Positions 9,359 through 17,876 of a stretch of 38,214 nt of DNA are shown here, piece by piece (within the stretch, counting starts at the first letter, position 1; each line of letters starts with the position of its first letter). Both the position numbers and the translations under genes were made by a program. Source of the stretch: Ruminococcus sp. (lineage in GTDB: Bacteria > Bacillota > Clostridia > Oscillospirales > Ruminococcaceae). The notes beneath the pieces were generated by a model. That model saw only the letters and a list, made by a program, of their open reading frames with translations. It searched no databases and was not told the DNA's origin. The stretch lies in the NCBI GenBank assembly GCA_021199305.1, contig JAJQIH010000043.1, positions 1-38,214 on the forward strand. The letters are read 5' to 3'.

Positions 9359-10729
9359 TTACTCGTCGTCATCATCTTCGAGAGCCTTGTACTTTTCTTT
9401 AATAGCTGAAACCTTTTTCTTGCTTCTGCTGTGAACGTATATCAGGAATATACAGGTGTAAACTATAATTATAACAGAGATAACGATAATAGCAATCCGA
9501 AATTGTGTTGACGAGAAGAAATTAGCAGCAACTGTTGCCTTTGCCTTTACGACCGCCTTGTCAACATCAGTTGTTGCGACAAGATTGCTTTCAACAATAA
9601 GCTGCCCGTCGTAGTAAAATTGTATAGTTCCGAGCGTGTCGCCAGCGTAAATCGGGGCGACAATATTGTCGTAAATGGTAATCTTCTTTTCAAGCTCGTC
9701 AATTGACACATCGTTTAACCAGATAGCTGAAATCTCGTCCTGAGCTTTAAGATTTACATATCCGTCGCCGTCAGCATAAGCTACCTCTGTGCTTGTTATC
9801 TCTTCGTTTTCGGCAACAAAGGTCTGATAGGAAAGATTTTCATACGCCCACATATATAAAGCTTTATGGTCGGCGCAGTTATAATAAACTGCATTTCCGT
9901 CGTCGTCATATCCTTCGGCTCCCATTGTTATACAAAGGTACTGATAGCCGTTTTTCTCAGCTACGCTTGCAAGGCATCTTCCTGCGGAATCCAGATATCC
10001 TGTTTTGATTCCGTCAACATAGCCGTAATAGTATTCGCTGCTTGAATCCAAAAGCTTGTTGGTTGTAGTAATAGTTGTGTCGTTGCTCATAGTGTAGCTA
10101 TACATAGATGTTATCTGAGTAAATACAGGGTATGTGTTGATAGCGTATCTGCAAAGAATTGCAAGGTCGGTACAGGTTGTAATGTTAGACTCCTGACCGT
10201 CAAGGTCAAGTCCGTGAGCGTTGTAGTATGTAGTGTTTGTCATACCAAGCTCTTTTGCCTTGCTGTTCATAAGCGTTACAAAGTCATCAATGCTTCCTGA
10301 AACGTCAATAGCTAAAATGTTAGCCGCTTCGCAGGCAGACGGAATCATAAGCGCACAGAGCAGGTCGTAATATGTAAGCTCATCTCCGGCTTCAATTCCA
10401 GCGTTTGAATAGCCTGTATCGTAAAGCTCGGTAAAAGCTGCTTCGGTAGCCGTTACCTTCGTTGTCGTCAGGTCTTCGAGATTTTCTTTGAATTGGTCGA
10501 GAACCAGAACGCAGGTCATAATTTTTGTAAGAGAAGCGGGGACTCTCTTTTCATCAGCTTTTTTGGAGTAGATAACCTCGCCCGTTTCCATATTTTCAAG
10601 GTACGCCGCTTCGCTGTAAATAGTGACGTCCTCAGGCTCAAAGCTATAAGCGTCCGCTTCAACTGAAAACAGCGGAAGCGCAAACGCTGCTATAACGCAA
10701 AATAGTGTGATAATGCTAATTTTTCTCAT
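9359..10729 (-). CDS. D-alanyl-D-alanine carboxypeptidase, S11 family, membrane anchored
   Basis: This low-molecular-weight penicillin-binding protein trims the terminal D-Ala of peptidoglycan stem peptides outside the membrane. It has 456 residues with an N-terminal signal peptide (cleavage near 26), the SxxK nucleophile motif Ser66-Leu-Thr-Lys69, and the KTG motif at 242-244. The position of the SxN motif reads Ser131-Ala-Cys133, so the usual Asn is replaced by Cys. A transmembrane helix near 408-430 is followed by a basic and then acidic cytoplasmic tail, unlike the amphipathic anchor of classical DacA. The ribosome site is CAGGTGA. It is the second gene of a two-gene operon, 30 nt after the upstream gene. 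Confidence 0.92.
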   Translation of the reverse strand: MRKISIITLFCVIAAFALPLFSVEADAYSFEPEDVTIYSEAAYLENMETGEVIYSKKADEKRVPASLTKIMTCVLVLDQFKENLEDLTTTKVTATEAAFTELYDTGYSNAGIEAGDELTYYDLLCALMIPSACEAANILAIDVSGSIDDFVTLMNSKAKELGMTNTTYYNAHGLDLDGQESNITTCTDLAILCRYAINTYPVFTQITSMYSYTMSNDTTITTTNKLLDSSSEYYYGYVDGIKTGYLDSAGRCLASVAEKNGYQYLCITMGAEGYDDDGNAVYYNCADHKALYMWAYENLSYQTFVAENEEITSTEVAYADGDGYVNLKAQDEISAIWLNDVSIDELEKKITIYDNIVAPIYAGDTLGTIQFYYDGQLIVESNLVATTDVDKAVVKAKATVAANFFSSTQFRIAIIVISVIIIVYTCIFLIYVHSRSKKKVSAIKEKYKALEDDDDE

Positions 10730-10759
10730 AATTTCACCTGTATGTATTTATTGTATTCC

Positions 10760-11509
10760 TTATCCGGAAATCTCATCCACTTCGTTGACTTTATAAATGT
10801 ACTTTTTTCCTTGCTTTCCAATTTTTTCCACAAGTCCTAAATAGTTTAAAATGTTAAGGCAAAGTCTTGAACATTCAAGACTTACCCTCGCACTCCTTGC
10901 AAAATCGTCCGAGCAAAACTCGCTTTTCAGTCCGCCTGGAATAAAAACTCTGTAATCGTTCGGACAGGAGAGAATAAGCTCCTCCTCAATATCAAACGGA
11001 ATCTTGTCGCCCTTTGTGTATTTTGATCTTCTACGCTTGCTGATGCTTAAAATTCTGTAATCTCTTACCTTTATAACTGGAATGATAATACGAAGGTTCG
11101 GATTGTCAAGCGTGTACTTAATGCTGTAAAGCTCAAAAATTGCATCGTATATGTTGCCCTTGTAAGGGGATTTTCGTGTTCTTATCGCTTTGCCTTTTTC
11201 ATCGAGCCAGGTAATTACCGTTTCACAGGCAATCGGATGAACTACCGTCACAGGGGAGTAGTCCAAAAAAATGTCAAGCTTTTTCTGTAGCTTGAAAAGC
11301 TGGTGCGACTGAATTTCAATAATACCGTCCTTGCCGACAATATCGGCGTAAAAGCTACCAACCTTTATTTCCTTGTTTATGTCGCTTGGTTCATAATATT
11401 CCTTTAAAACGGCGTGAATGCTTTTTTCGCTTAAAGTACCTATTGAATTTCGCTCGCGGCTTGCACTTAAAATATGCTCGCACGCCAAAAGAAAACGCTC
11501 TCTATCCAT
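10760..11509 (-). CDS. Conserved protein with PD-(D/E)XK-like core and C-terminal winged-helix-like region
   Basis: I do not recognise this 249-residue protein as a named family. Its first half contains the pattern Asp56 ... Glu65-Ile-Gln67 in YADIVGKDGIIEIQSHQ, followed by Lys73 and Lys76, the strand-turn-strand layout of PD-(D/E)XK nuclease folds. A basic patch KRRRSKYTKG lies near 178-187. The last 45 residues (ARSARVSLECSRLCLNILNYLGL, then a KxGKKYIY hairpin) look like a winged helix. A DNA-binding or nuclease-like role is therefore possible but is inference. It has its own promoter and is the first gene before the D,D-carboxypeptidase gene. No signal peptide or membrane segment is seen. 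Confidence 0.65.
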   Translation of the reverse strand: MDRERFLLACEHILSASRERNSIGTLSEKSIHAVLKEYYEPSDINKEIKVGSFYADIVGKDGIIEIQSHQLFKLQKKLDIFLDYSPVTVVHPIACETVITWLDEKGKAIRTRKSPYKGNIYDAIFELYSIKYTLDNPNLRIIIPVIKVRDYRILSISKRRRSKYTKGDKIPFDIEEELILSCPNDYRVFIPGGLKSEFCSDDFARSARVSLECSRLCLNILNYLGLVEKIGKQGKKYIYKVNEVDEISG

Positions 11510-11541
11510 AATTTCTGCTCTCTGTAAATGAACTCAAATAT

Positions 11542-11570
11542 ATTCTAGCATATGCGTGTGATTTTTTCAA
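11542..11570 (-). promoter_or_regulatory. Promoter of the nuclease-like/carboxypeptidase operon
   Basis: On the minus strand TTGAAA (11565-11570) and TAGAAT (11542-11547) are spaced by 17 bp, about 33 nt upstream of the start codon at 11509. Confidence 0.7.
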
Positions 11571-11752
11571 GATGTTTTTCTCTTTTTTACTTTTCACACA
11601 GAGAGTGGCAAAATATCGCTCGTGGGAAGTGAATTTTGTGGCTTTTGTAAATTATTTTGACGAAAATTTCGTGAAATTGCACAAATTTAGTGGCTTTTGA
11701 TTGTGCAAATGGCTGAAAATGAAGGCAAATGCTCAAAAAAGTCCAAAAATGA
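11571..11752. other. Intergenic region with possible operator palindromes
   Basis: This gene-free stretch upstream of the fructose operon holds three kinds of symmetry. A perfect palindrome ACGAAAATTTCGT lies at 11660-11672. An inverted repeat TTGCACAA (11677-11684) and TTGTGCAA (11701-11708) is spaced by 16 bp. A direct repeat GTGGCTTTTG occurs near 11638 and 11690. They lie 45-115 bp upstream of the fructose promoter, a plausible place for an operator of the DeoR-type repressor. Binding is not shown by the sequence. Confidence 0.4.
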
Positions 11753-11781
11753 TTGACAATGACTATTCTAAGTGATAGAAT
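11753..11781 (+). promoter_or_regulatory. Promoter of the fructose PTS operon
   Basis: Consensus -35 TTGACA (11753-11758) and -10 TAGAAT (11776-11781) with a 17 bp spacer. The predicted transcript start near 11788 lies downstream of a possible GTG start at 11782, which supports the ATG at 11821 as the true start of the regulator gene. Confidence 0.85.
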
Positions 11782-11820
11782 GTGATTGAAGTTAAACGGG
11801 CGCAGATTGGAGGTAATACC

Positions 11821-12573
11821 ATGCTGGCACAGGAAAGATACGCAAGAATACTGGACATATTAAAAACAAAAAGTCCTGTAACCGTTACTGAATTAACCAG
11901 AGCTTTGGATACTAGCGAATCTACCATCAGAAGAGATCTGATAAGTCTTGATGAAATGGGAAAACTAAAGAAAGTACACGGCGGAGCGCTGGCGATTGAA
12001 TCGGCGTTTAATATATCAGAGGATGACGTTTTAACCCGAAGCAAGCTTAATGTTGAAGAAAAAATGGCGATAGGCGAGTATGCGGCGACGCTTATTAAAA
12101 ACGACGACTTTGTTTTTATTGACGCCGGAACTACTACCGAGTGCCTGATTGATTATATCGCTTCAAATTCAAGAGCAACCTTTGTCACAAACGGAATTGT
12201 TCACGCAAGGAAGCTTGTTCAGAAGGGACTTAAAGCTTATGTTGTTGCAGGACAGCTAAAGCTTGCGACAGAAGCTATTGTCGGCGCAGAGGGCGTTCTG
12301 AGTATGGAAAAGTACAACTTCTCCAAATGCTTTATGGGTTCAAACGGAGTTTCAATCAAGGAAGGCTATTCCACTCCTGACGCTGAGGAAGCTCTTATCA
12401 AGCGGCAGGCAATGAACAGAAGCTATATGCGCTATATTTTAGCCGACAACTCGAAGTTCGGAAAAATTCACCCTGTGACCTTTGCGGCGATTGAAGCGGC
12501 TTGCATTATTACAGACAGGTGTGACGACGACAGATACAAGGATGTAACTGTGGTTAAGGAGGTTTTAATTTAA
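11821..12573 (+). CDS. DeoR/GlpR-family transcriptional regulator of fructose use
   Basis: A 250-residue DeoR-type regulator. The N-terminal helix-turn-helix (about 17-56) has the family pattern VTVTELTRALDTSESTIRRDLISLDEMGKL followed by VHGGAL. The C-terminal effector domain has the sugar-phosphate isomerase-like fold, with FIDAGTTTECLIDYI and VTNGI motifs. Proteins of this group usually sense fructose-1-phosphate and repress their own operon. The ATG with ribosome site GGAGG is chosen. The stop codon overlaps the fruK start (TAATG), so translation is probably coupled. The link to fructose comes from the gene order. Confidence 0.92.
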   Translation: MLAQERYARILDILKTKSPVTVTELTRALDTSESTIRRDLISLDEMGKLKKVHGGALAIESAFNISEDDVLTRSKLNVEEKMAIGEYAATLIKNDDFVFIDAGTTTECLIDYIASNSRATFVTNGIVHARKLVQKGLKAYVVAGQLKLATEAIVGAEGVLSMEKYNFSKCFMGSNGVSIKEGYSTPDAEEALIKRQAMNRSYMRYILADNSKFGKIHPVTFAAIEAACIITDRCDDDRYKDVTVVKEVLI

Positions 12574-13478
12574 TGATTTATACAGTAAGCTTTAATCCTG
12601 CGTGGGACTATGTTATGGTTGTTGATGATTTTACGCTCGGCAAGACGAACAGGTCGTCGTTTGAAAGCGTAATGTTTGGCGGAAAGGGAATTAACGTATC
12701 CGCAGTTTTAAAGGAGCTTGATCTGACAAGCACAGCTTTAGGCTTCATAGCAGGATTTACAGGCGATGCTCTGGAAAAGGAAATTCAGCAAAAGGGAATA
12801 AAGACTGATTTTATAAAGCTTTCCGAAGGAATGACGAGAATAAATGTCAAGCTGAAAACCGGAAAGGAAACTGAAATCAACGGCAGAGGTCCGAAAATTG
12901 ACGAAGCGGCAATCAAGCTTCTTTTTGAAAAGCTTCAGGCGCTTTCAAGCGGAGATACGCTTGTCTTAGCAGGAAGCATACCAGCGGGAATGCCCGATGA
13001 CATTTATGAAAATATAATGAAAGACTTAATGGGCAAGGGAATAACCGTTGTGGTTGATGCAACAAAGGACCTGCTATTGAACGTGCTGAAATATAAGCCG
13101 TTTCTGATAAAGCCTAACGTCCACGAGCTTGAAGATATTTTTAAAGTCGAGCTGAAAACGGATGAGGAGATAATTCAGAAGGCTAAGGTTTTACAGGACA
13201 GAGGCGCTGAGAATGTGCTTATCTCTATGGGCGGAGATGGAGCAATTCTGGTGGACGAAAACGCAAGTGTTCACAAAATAGGCGTCGCAGAGGGAAAGGT
13301 AATAAATTCTGTCGGAGCTGGCGACTCGATGGTAGCGGGCTTTGTGGCAGGATATGAAAAGTATCATGATTACTCTGAAGCTTTAAAGCTTGGAACAGCG
13401 GCAGGAAACGCAACTGCGTTTTCCGAAGGCTTGGCTAAAAGAGATAAGATTGATGCAATATTAAAAACTTTGAATTAG
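12573..13478 (+). CDS. fruK: 1-phosphofructokinase
   Basis: A PfkB-family kinase of 301 residues that phosphorylates fructose-1-phosphate to fructose-1,6-bisphosphate in the cytoplasm. The N-terminal sugar site shows NPAWDYVM and GGKGINVSAVLKELD, characteristic of 1-phosphofructokinases and tagatose-6-phosphate kinases. The C-terminal signature VGAGDSMVAGF contains the catalytic base Asp251. The start overlaps the regulator stop by one base, and fruA follows 11 nt later, so the assignment to fructose rather than tagatose rests mainly on context. Confidence 0.95.
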   Translation: MIYTVSFNPAWDYVMVVDDFTLGKTNRSSFESVMFGGKGINVSAVLKELDLTSTALGFIAGFTGDALEKEIQQKGIKTDFIKLSEGMTRINVKLKTGKETEINGRGPKIDEAAIKLLFEKLQALSSGDTLVLAGSIPAGMPDDIYENIMKDLMGKGITVVVDATKDLLLNVLKYKPFLIKPNVHELEDIFKVELKTDEEIIQKAKVLQDRGAENVLISMGGDGAILVDENASVHKIGVAEGKVINSVGAGDSMVAGFVAGYEKYHDYSEALKLGTAAGNATAFSEGLAKRDKIDAILKTLN

Positions 13479-13489
13479 GAGGGACTCTT

Positions 13490-15424
13490 ATGAAAATCAC
13501 CGATTTGCTTTCAAAGAAAGCAATCAAGCTCGGCGCTTCACCAAAAGACAAAAACGAAGCGATTGATATTCTGGTATCATTGCATGAAGCTGCCGAAAAC
13601 ATCAGCGACAAGGAAACCTATAAGAAAGGAATCCTTGCAAGAGAAGCGTCTGGTTCAACAGCGGTAGGAGAAGGAATTGCTATTCCGCACGCTAAAAATG
13701 CGGCGGTAGTAAAGGCTTCGCTGTCAGCAATGACAGTGCCAGATGGAGTTGACTACGAGGCGCTTGACGGAAAGCCGTCAAATCTGTTCTTTATGATAGC
13801 GGCCCCTGAAAAGGGCGGAGACGTTCATCTTGAAATGCTCTCTCGATTGACAGTTATGTTAATGGACGCAGAATTCAGAAACAAGCTTTTGTCAGCTTCA
13901 GACGCAGATGAGTTTCTGAAGATTATCGACGAAAAGGAAATTGAAAAATACGGAAAGGAAGAGGAATCAGTGGAAGCAAAGGGCGAAAAGTTTATAGTTG
14001 CCGTTACAGCTTGCCCAACTGGTATTGCTCATACTTTTATGGCTGCTGAGGCACTTGAGCAGGCAGGGGAGAAGCTTGGTATTAAGGTAAAGGTAGAAAC
14101 AAATGGCTCAGGCGGAGCTAAGAATGTAATTACAGCTGCAGAAATTGCAGAGGCTGACGGAGTTATCATTGCTGCAGACAAGAATGTCGATATGCCGAGA
14201 TTCAGCGGCAAGAAGGTTCTGATAACAAAGGTTTCAGACGGAATACACAAGCCAGAGGAGCTTATAAACACAGTATTGACAGGAGATGTTCCTGTATACA
14301 AGGCTGACGAAGCGGCTGTTAAGGCAGCATCGTCGAGCGGCGAAAAAGAAGGTATAGGCAGACAGATTTACAAGCACCTTATGAACGGAGTTTCAAATAT
14401 GCTTCCGTTCGTTGTTGGCGGCGGAATTTTAATAGCTCTTGCGTTCCTGATTGATACAATCGCAGGAAACGCTGAAGCGGGCGATTCGTTTGGTACTGTA
14501 AACGGTGTTGCTGCATGGTTTAAGGGAATAGGAAACTATGCGTTTAACTTTATGCTTCCGGTTTTAGCAGGCTTTATCGCTAAGAGCATAGCTGACAGAC
14601 CTGGTATGATGATAGGCTTTGCAGGTGGTTATATAGCTTCAGTTGGCGCAACATTTAACTTCCACGACACAGATTCGTGGGTAAGCGCAGGATTTTTAGG
14701 CGCATTGCTCGCAGGCTTTATCGGCGGTTACTTAACTTTAGGTCTTGAGAAGCTTGCAGACAAAGTCCTTCCAAAGTCATTGGACGGAATCAAACCAGTT
14801 TTGGTTTATCCTCTGATTGGACTGCTGCTGGTAGCTATTGTAATGTGTGCTATTGACCCGGTTGTCGGTATTATAAATTCAGGACTTAATACATTCCTTG
14901 ACAGTATCGGAACAGGCTCGAAGATATTCTTAGGCTGCGTACTCGGCGGAATGATGTCGATAGATATGGGCGGACCTTTCAACAAGGCTGCTTACACCTT
15001 CGCAACCGTCGGACTTGCGGCGCAAACTGACGCCAGCTTTGAAATTATGGCGGCAGTTATGGTTGGCGGTATGGTACCACCTATCGCTTGCGCAATCGGC
15101 ACAACCTTCTTTAAGAGCAAGTACACAGAGGGCGAAAGAAAGTCGACCGTTGTAAACTACATCTTAGGACTTTGCTTTATCTCAGAGGGCGCAATTCCAT
15201 TTGCAGCAGCTGACCCATTAAGAGTAATACCTTCTTGTATAGTAGGCTCTGCAATCGCAGGCGGTATGTCAATGGGCTTTGGCTGTATGCTGAGAGCTCC
15301 TCACGGAGGATTGTTCGTACTCCCTGTTATTGATAACGCTTTAGGCTACTTAGCTGCTTTGATAGTAGGCTCGGTAGTAGCGGGAGTTATGATGTCGCTT
15401 CTTAAAAGAAAGAAAACAGCATAA
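13490..15424 (+). CDS. fruA: Fructose-specific PTS EIIABC permease
   Basis: A 644-residue three-domain transporter that imports fructose and phosphorylates it at C1. Domain EIIA (1-150) has the phosphorylated His67 in GIAIPHAKNA. Domain EIIB (about 167-265) has the phosphocysteine Cys175 in VTACPTGIAHTFMAAEAL. Domain EIIC (about 285-640) is a polytopic membrane channel with the conserved GGPFNKAAYTF and ISEGAIPFAAADP loops. The order A-B-C in one chain is that of the Firmicute FruA. All phosphorylation residues are intact. It takes phosphate from HPr, encoded next. Confidence 0.96.
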   Translation: MKITDLLSKKAIKLGASPKDKNEAIDILVSLHEAAENISDKETYKKGILAREASGSTAVGEGIAIPHAKNAAVVKASLSAMTVPDGVDYEALDGKPSNLFFMIAAPEKGGDVHLEMLSRLTVMLMDAEFRNKLLSASDADEFLKIIDEKEIEKYGKEEESVEAKGEKFIVAVTACPTGIAHTFMAAEALEQAGEKLGIKVKVETNGSGGAKNVITAAEIAEADGVIIAADKNVDMPRFSGKKVLITKVSDGIHKPEELINTVLTGDVPVYKADEAAVKAASSSGEKEGIGRQIYKHLMNGVSNMLPFVVGGGILIALAFLIDTIAGNAEAGDSFGTVNGVAAWFKGIGNYAFNFMLPVLAGFIAKSIADRPGMMIGFAGGYIASVGATFNFHDTDSWVSAGFLGALLAGFIGGYLTLGLEKLADKVLPKSLDGIKPVLVYPLIGLLLVAIVMCAIDPVVGIINSGLNTFLDSIGTGSKIFLGCVLGGMMSIDMGGPFNKAAYTFATVGLAAQTDASFEIMAAVMVGGMVPPIACAIGTTFFKSKYTEGERKSTVVNYILGLCFISEGAIPFAAADPLRVIPSCIVGSAIAGGMSMGFGCMLRAPHGGLFVLPVIDNALGYLAALIVGSVVAGVMMSLLKRKKTA

Positions 15425-15441
15425 TATAGACTTTCCTTGAT

Positions 15442-15486
15442 ATGCCCGTCAGGTGCGAATAACTCGCACCTGACTCGGGTATTTTA
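15442..15486 (+). terminator. Hairpin between fruA and ptsH
   Basis: A long stem with the perfect 9 bp core CAGGTGCGA/TCGCACCTG (15450-15458 with 15464-15472) and an outer CCCG/CGGG extension is followed only by ATTTTAAAA. It is probably a partial terminator or a processing site that sets the ratio of fruA to ptsHI transcripts. Confidence 0.7.
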
Positions 15487-15519
15487 AAACAACCAAACAA
15501 CCAAAAGGAGTAGAGAATA

Positions 15520-15783
15520 ATGATAACCAAATCGTATAAAATTGTAAATGAGCAGGGACTTCATATGCGTCCTGCAGGACTTGTTGCGGCGGAGCTTGGA
15601 AAATTTCAAAGCGAGGTAACAATTAAGTTTAATGGAAATGATGTAAACGCCAAGAGCATAATGAATCTTATGGCAGCTTGTATCAAATGCGGCTCTGAGA
15701 TTGAGATTATTTTTAACGGAAGCGACGAGCAGCAGGCAAGCGAGAAGTTCGAGGAGCTTTATGCTAACAACTTCGGCGACTAA
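15520..15783 (+). CDS. ptsH: Phosphocarrier protein HPr
   Basis: The 87-residue general PTS phosphate carrier. His15 in EQGLHMRPAGL takes phosphate from enzyme I and gives it to EIIA domains. Ser46 in NAKSIMNLMA is the site of regulatory HPr kinase in Firmicutes, so catabolite control through a CcpA-type system is likely, though the kinase is not in the window. The ribosome site is AAAAGGAG. It lies 95 nt after fruA beyond the hairpin and 25 nt before ptsI. Confidence 0.97.
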   Translation: MITKSYKIVNEQGLHMRPAGLVAAELGKFQSEVTIKFNGNDVNAKSIMNLMAACIKCGSEIEIIFNGSDEQQASEKFEELYANNFGD

Positions 15784-15808
15784 GAGATAAAACAGGAGGA
15801 GTGGGCGC

Positions 15809-17521
15809 ATGAACAAGTTTAGCGGAATTGGAGCGTCAGGTGGAATTGCTATAGGAAATGCGGCGATTGTTAAGGAAGCTGTAGTTTCTTATGAGAAAAA
15901 GGTAATTGACAATCCTGAGCAGGAAATAAAAAGGCTTGAAGCTGCTTTTGAAAGATTCAAGGAAAAGACTGAAAAAATGGCTTTGAGCATTGAAGAAAAG
16001 GTAGGCGAGAAGGAAGCCGAAATTTTGAGAGGACATATTGCCATCGCTTTTGATCCTGCGCTTTCCGACGAAATAAACAAGCTTATAAAAAGTGGAAAAT
16101 GCGCAGAGGAAGCTGTTGACAGCGTTTGCGAGCAGTTTATTGCAATGTTTGCTTCAATCCCTGATGAAATGATGCGCCAGAGAGCAACTGATATTTCTGA
16201 TGTAAAGACAAGGCTTTTACAGATACTCACAGACAACGAGCCGACAGATATTTCGGGACTTGCGCCAGATACTATTTTGGTAGCCGACGACTTGACTCCG
16301 TCGATGACAGCGGGAATTGACAAGGAAAACGTACTGGGAATTTTAACAAAAACAGGCGGAAAAACCTCCCACTCGGCAATTTTAGCGAGAGCGCTTGAAA
16401 TCCCAGCGGTTTTGTCAGCACCTGATGCTGTAGATGCTTTAACCGACGGTGTGGTAGTAATTGTCGATGGTGAAAAGGGAGAGGTAATAATAGACCCCGA
16501 CGAACAGACAGTTGAAAAGTACAAAAAGCTTCGTGAGGAATATATTCAAGCGAAAAAGGAGCTTTCAAAGTTTATTGGCAGGAAGACTCAGACAGCAGAC
16601 GGCGAGAGCGTTATGCTTTTTGGAAATATCGGAAATCCTGAGGAAGCGAAAACTGTTAAGAGCTTCGACGGCGAGGGAGTAGGACTTTTCAGAACGGAAT
16701 TTCTGTTTATGGAAAATTCCTCTGCGCCTACAGAGGAGGAACAGTTCGAAGCCTACAAAGCGGCGGTTGAAGCACTCGACGGCGGTAGCGTTATAATCAG
16801 AACGCTTGACGTTGGCGGAGATAAGGAGATTCCATACCTCGGACTTGAAAAGGAAGAGAATCCATTTTTGGGTTATCGTGCAGTAAGATTCTGTCTTAAC
16901 CGTGATGATATTTACAATACTCAGCTTCGTGCGCTGCTTCGGGCATCAGCTTACGGAGATATTAAGATAATGATACCGTTAGTTACTTGCGTTGACGAGC
17001 TATTAGCTGTAAAGGAAAAACTCTTTACACTAAAATCCGAGCTTGACAGCGAAGGAATACCCTACAACAAGGACATAGAGGTAGGCGTAATGATTGAAAC
17101 TCCTGCCGCTTGCGTGTCAGCGGATATATTAGCTAAGGAAGCGGACTTTTTCAGCATTGGCACCAACGACCTGACGCAGTATACAATGGCGGTAGACAGG
17201 GGAAACGCAAAGGTAGCGTATTTGTATTCTGAATATAATATCGCAGTTTTGCGTTCTATCAAGAGAATCATAGAATGTGCGAAAAAAGAGGGAATTGTCT
17301 GCGGAATGTGCGGTGAAGCTGCTGCTGACCCGAACCTCATTCCACTTCTGATCTCCTTTGGACTTGACGAATTTTCAGTAAGCGCAACCAGCATTCTTAA
17401 GACGAGAAAAATTATTTCACTCTGGTCGAAGGATGATGCTGACGAGCTTGCAAATAAGGCTTTGAGCCTGACTCGTGAGAGCGAAATCTCAGCACTTTTA
17501 AAGGCAAATGCAAGAAAGTAA
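15809..17521 (+). CDS. ptsI: PTS enzyme I (phosphoenolpyruvate-protein phosphotransferase)
   Basis: A 570-residue enzyme I that autophosphorylates with phosphoenolpyruvate and feeds HPr. The swivel domain carries His188 in GGKTSHSAILARALEIPAV. The C-terminal TIM barrel has the PEP-binding segments LFRTEFLFM, IIRTLDVGGDK, and IGTNDLTQYTMAVDR, and the catalytic Cys in GMCGEAAADP near the end. The length is normal. The ribosome site is AGGAGG. As the last gene of the fructose cluster it is followed by a strong terminator. Confidence 0.97.
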   Translation: MNKFSGIGASGGIAIGNAAIVKEAVVSYEKKVIDNPEQEIKRLEAAFERFKEKTEKMALSIEEKVGEKEAEILRGHIAIAFDPALSDEINKLIKSGKCAEEAVDSVCEQFIAMFASIPDEMMRQRATDISDVKTRLLQILTDNEPTDISGLAPDTILVADDLTPSMTAGIDKENVLGILTKTGGKTSHSAILARALEIPAVLSAPDAVDALTDGVVVIVDGEKGEVIIDPDEQTVEKYKKLREEYIQAKKELSKFIGRKTQTADGESVMLFGNIGNPEEAKTVKSFDGEGVGLFRTEFLFMENSSAPTEEEQFEAYKAAVEALDGGSVIIRTLDVGGDKEIPYLGLEKEENPFLGYRAVRFCLNRDDIYNTQLRALLRASAYGDIKIMIPLVTCVDELLAVKEKLFTLKSELDSEGIPYNKDIEVGVMIETPAACVSADILAKEADFFSIGTNDLTQYTMAVDRGNAKVAYLYSEYNIAVLRSIKRIIECAKKEGIVCGMCGEAAADPNLIPLLISFGLDEFSVSATSILKTRKIISLWSKDDADELANKALSLTRESEISALLKANARK

Positions 17522-17527
17522 ATTTTC

Positions 17528-17562
17528 TCCGCCGCAGATATTATTCTGCGGCGGATTTTTTT
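17528..17562 (+). terminator. Intrinsic terminator after ptsI
   Basis: A perfect 11 bp GC-rich stem TCCGCCGCAGA/TCTGCGGCGGA (17528-17538, 17545-17555) with a 6 nt loop and a run of seven T. Confidence 0.95.
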
Positions 17563-17593
17563 ATGTAAAGTCAAAAGGCTTTACAGGCGTCTT

Positions 17594-17660
17594 TGAAATT
17601 GCCCCAAATGACGAAAACTTTATCAATTTAGCGCTTTATCACGTGATTTGGGCAATTTCA
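17594..17660. repeat. Widely spaced inverted repeat
   Basis: TGAAATTGCCCCAAAT (17594-17609) and ATTTGGGCAATTTCA (17646-17660) are inverted copies that differ by one bulged C, separated by 36 bp. They lie 60-130 bp upstream of the surface-protein promoter. They could be operator half-sites or a relic of a small mobile element; nothing decides between these. Confidence 0.6.
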
Positions 17661-17721
17661 ATAAATTCAGGGCAGCGAATTTGTGCAAAATGTAAAAAAT
17701 CATTTTTTGACGTTTTAAAGG

Positions 17722-17750
17722 TTGAACTTTAAAGCGTTTTGTGCTATTAT
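17722..17750 (+). promoter_or_regulatory. Promoter of the large surface protein gene
   Basis: -35 TTGAAC (17722-17727) and -10 TATTAT (17745-17750) with a 17 bp spacer. The predicted leader is about 120 nt long. Confidence 0.7.
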
Positions 17751-17771
17751 TACTGTATAGATATTGTGAGT

Positions 17772-17799
17772 TATTGTCGGTAGTTGTAACCCGATAATA
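17772..17799 (+). other. Leader hairpin before the surface protein gene
   Basis: TATTGTCGG (17772-17780) can pair with CCGATAATA (17791-17799), a 9 bp stem with one G-T pair and a 10 nt loop. It is followed by the direct repeat AATACTATA and a ribosome site AGGAGG. It may protect the 5' end of a long mRNA. No known riboswitch class was recognised. Confidence 0.5.
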
Positions 17800-17876
17800 C
17801 TATAGTAATACTATAATGGTGGGGAAGTTTTCCTACAAAAAAACAGCACAACTATACATTTTAGGAGGTAGATCTA

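Noticed and set aside
17508-17732. 74-codon plus-strand frame after ptsI
   Set aside because: It begins inside ptsI and reads through the strong terminator hairpin and inverted repeat; no ribosome site.
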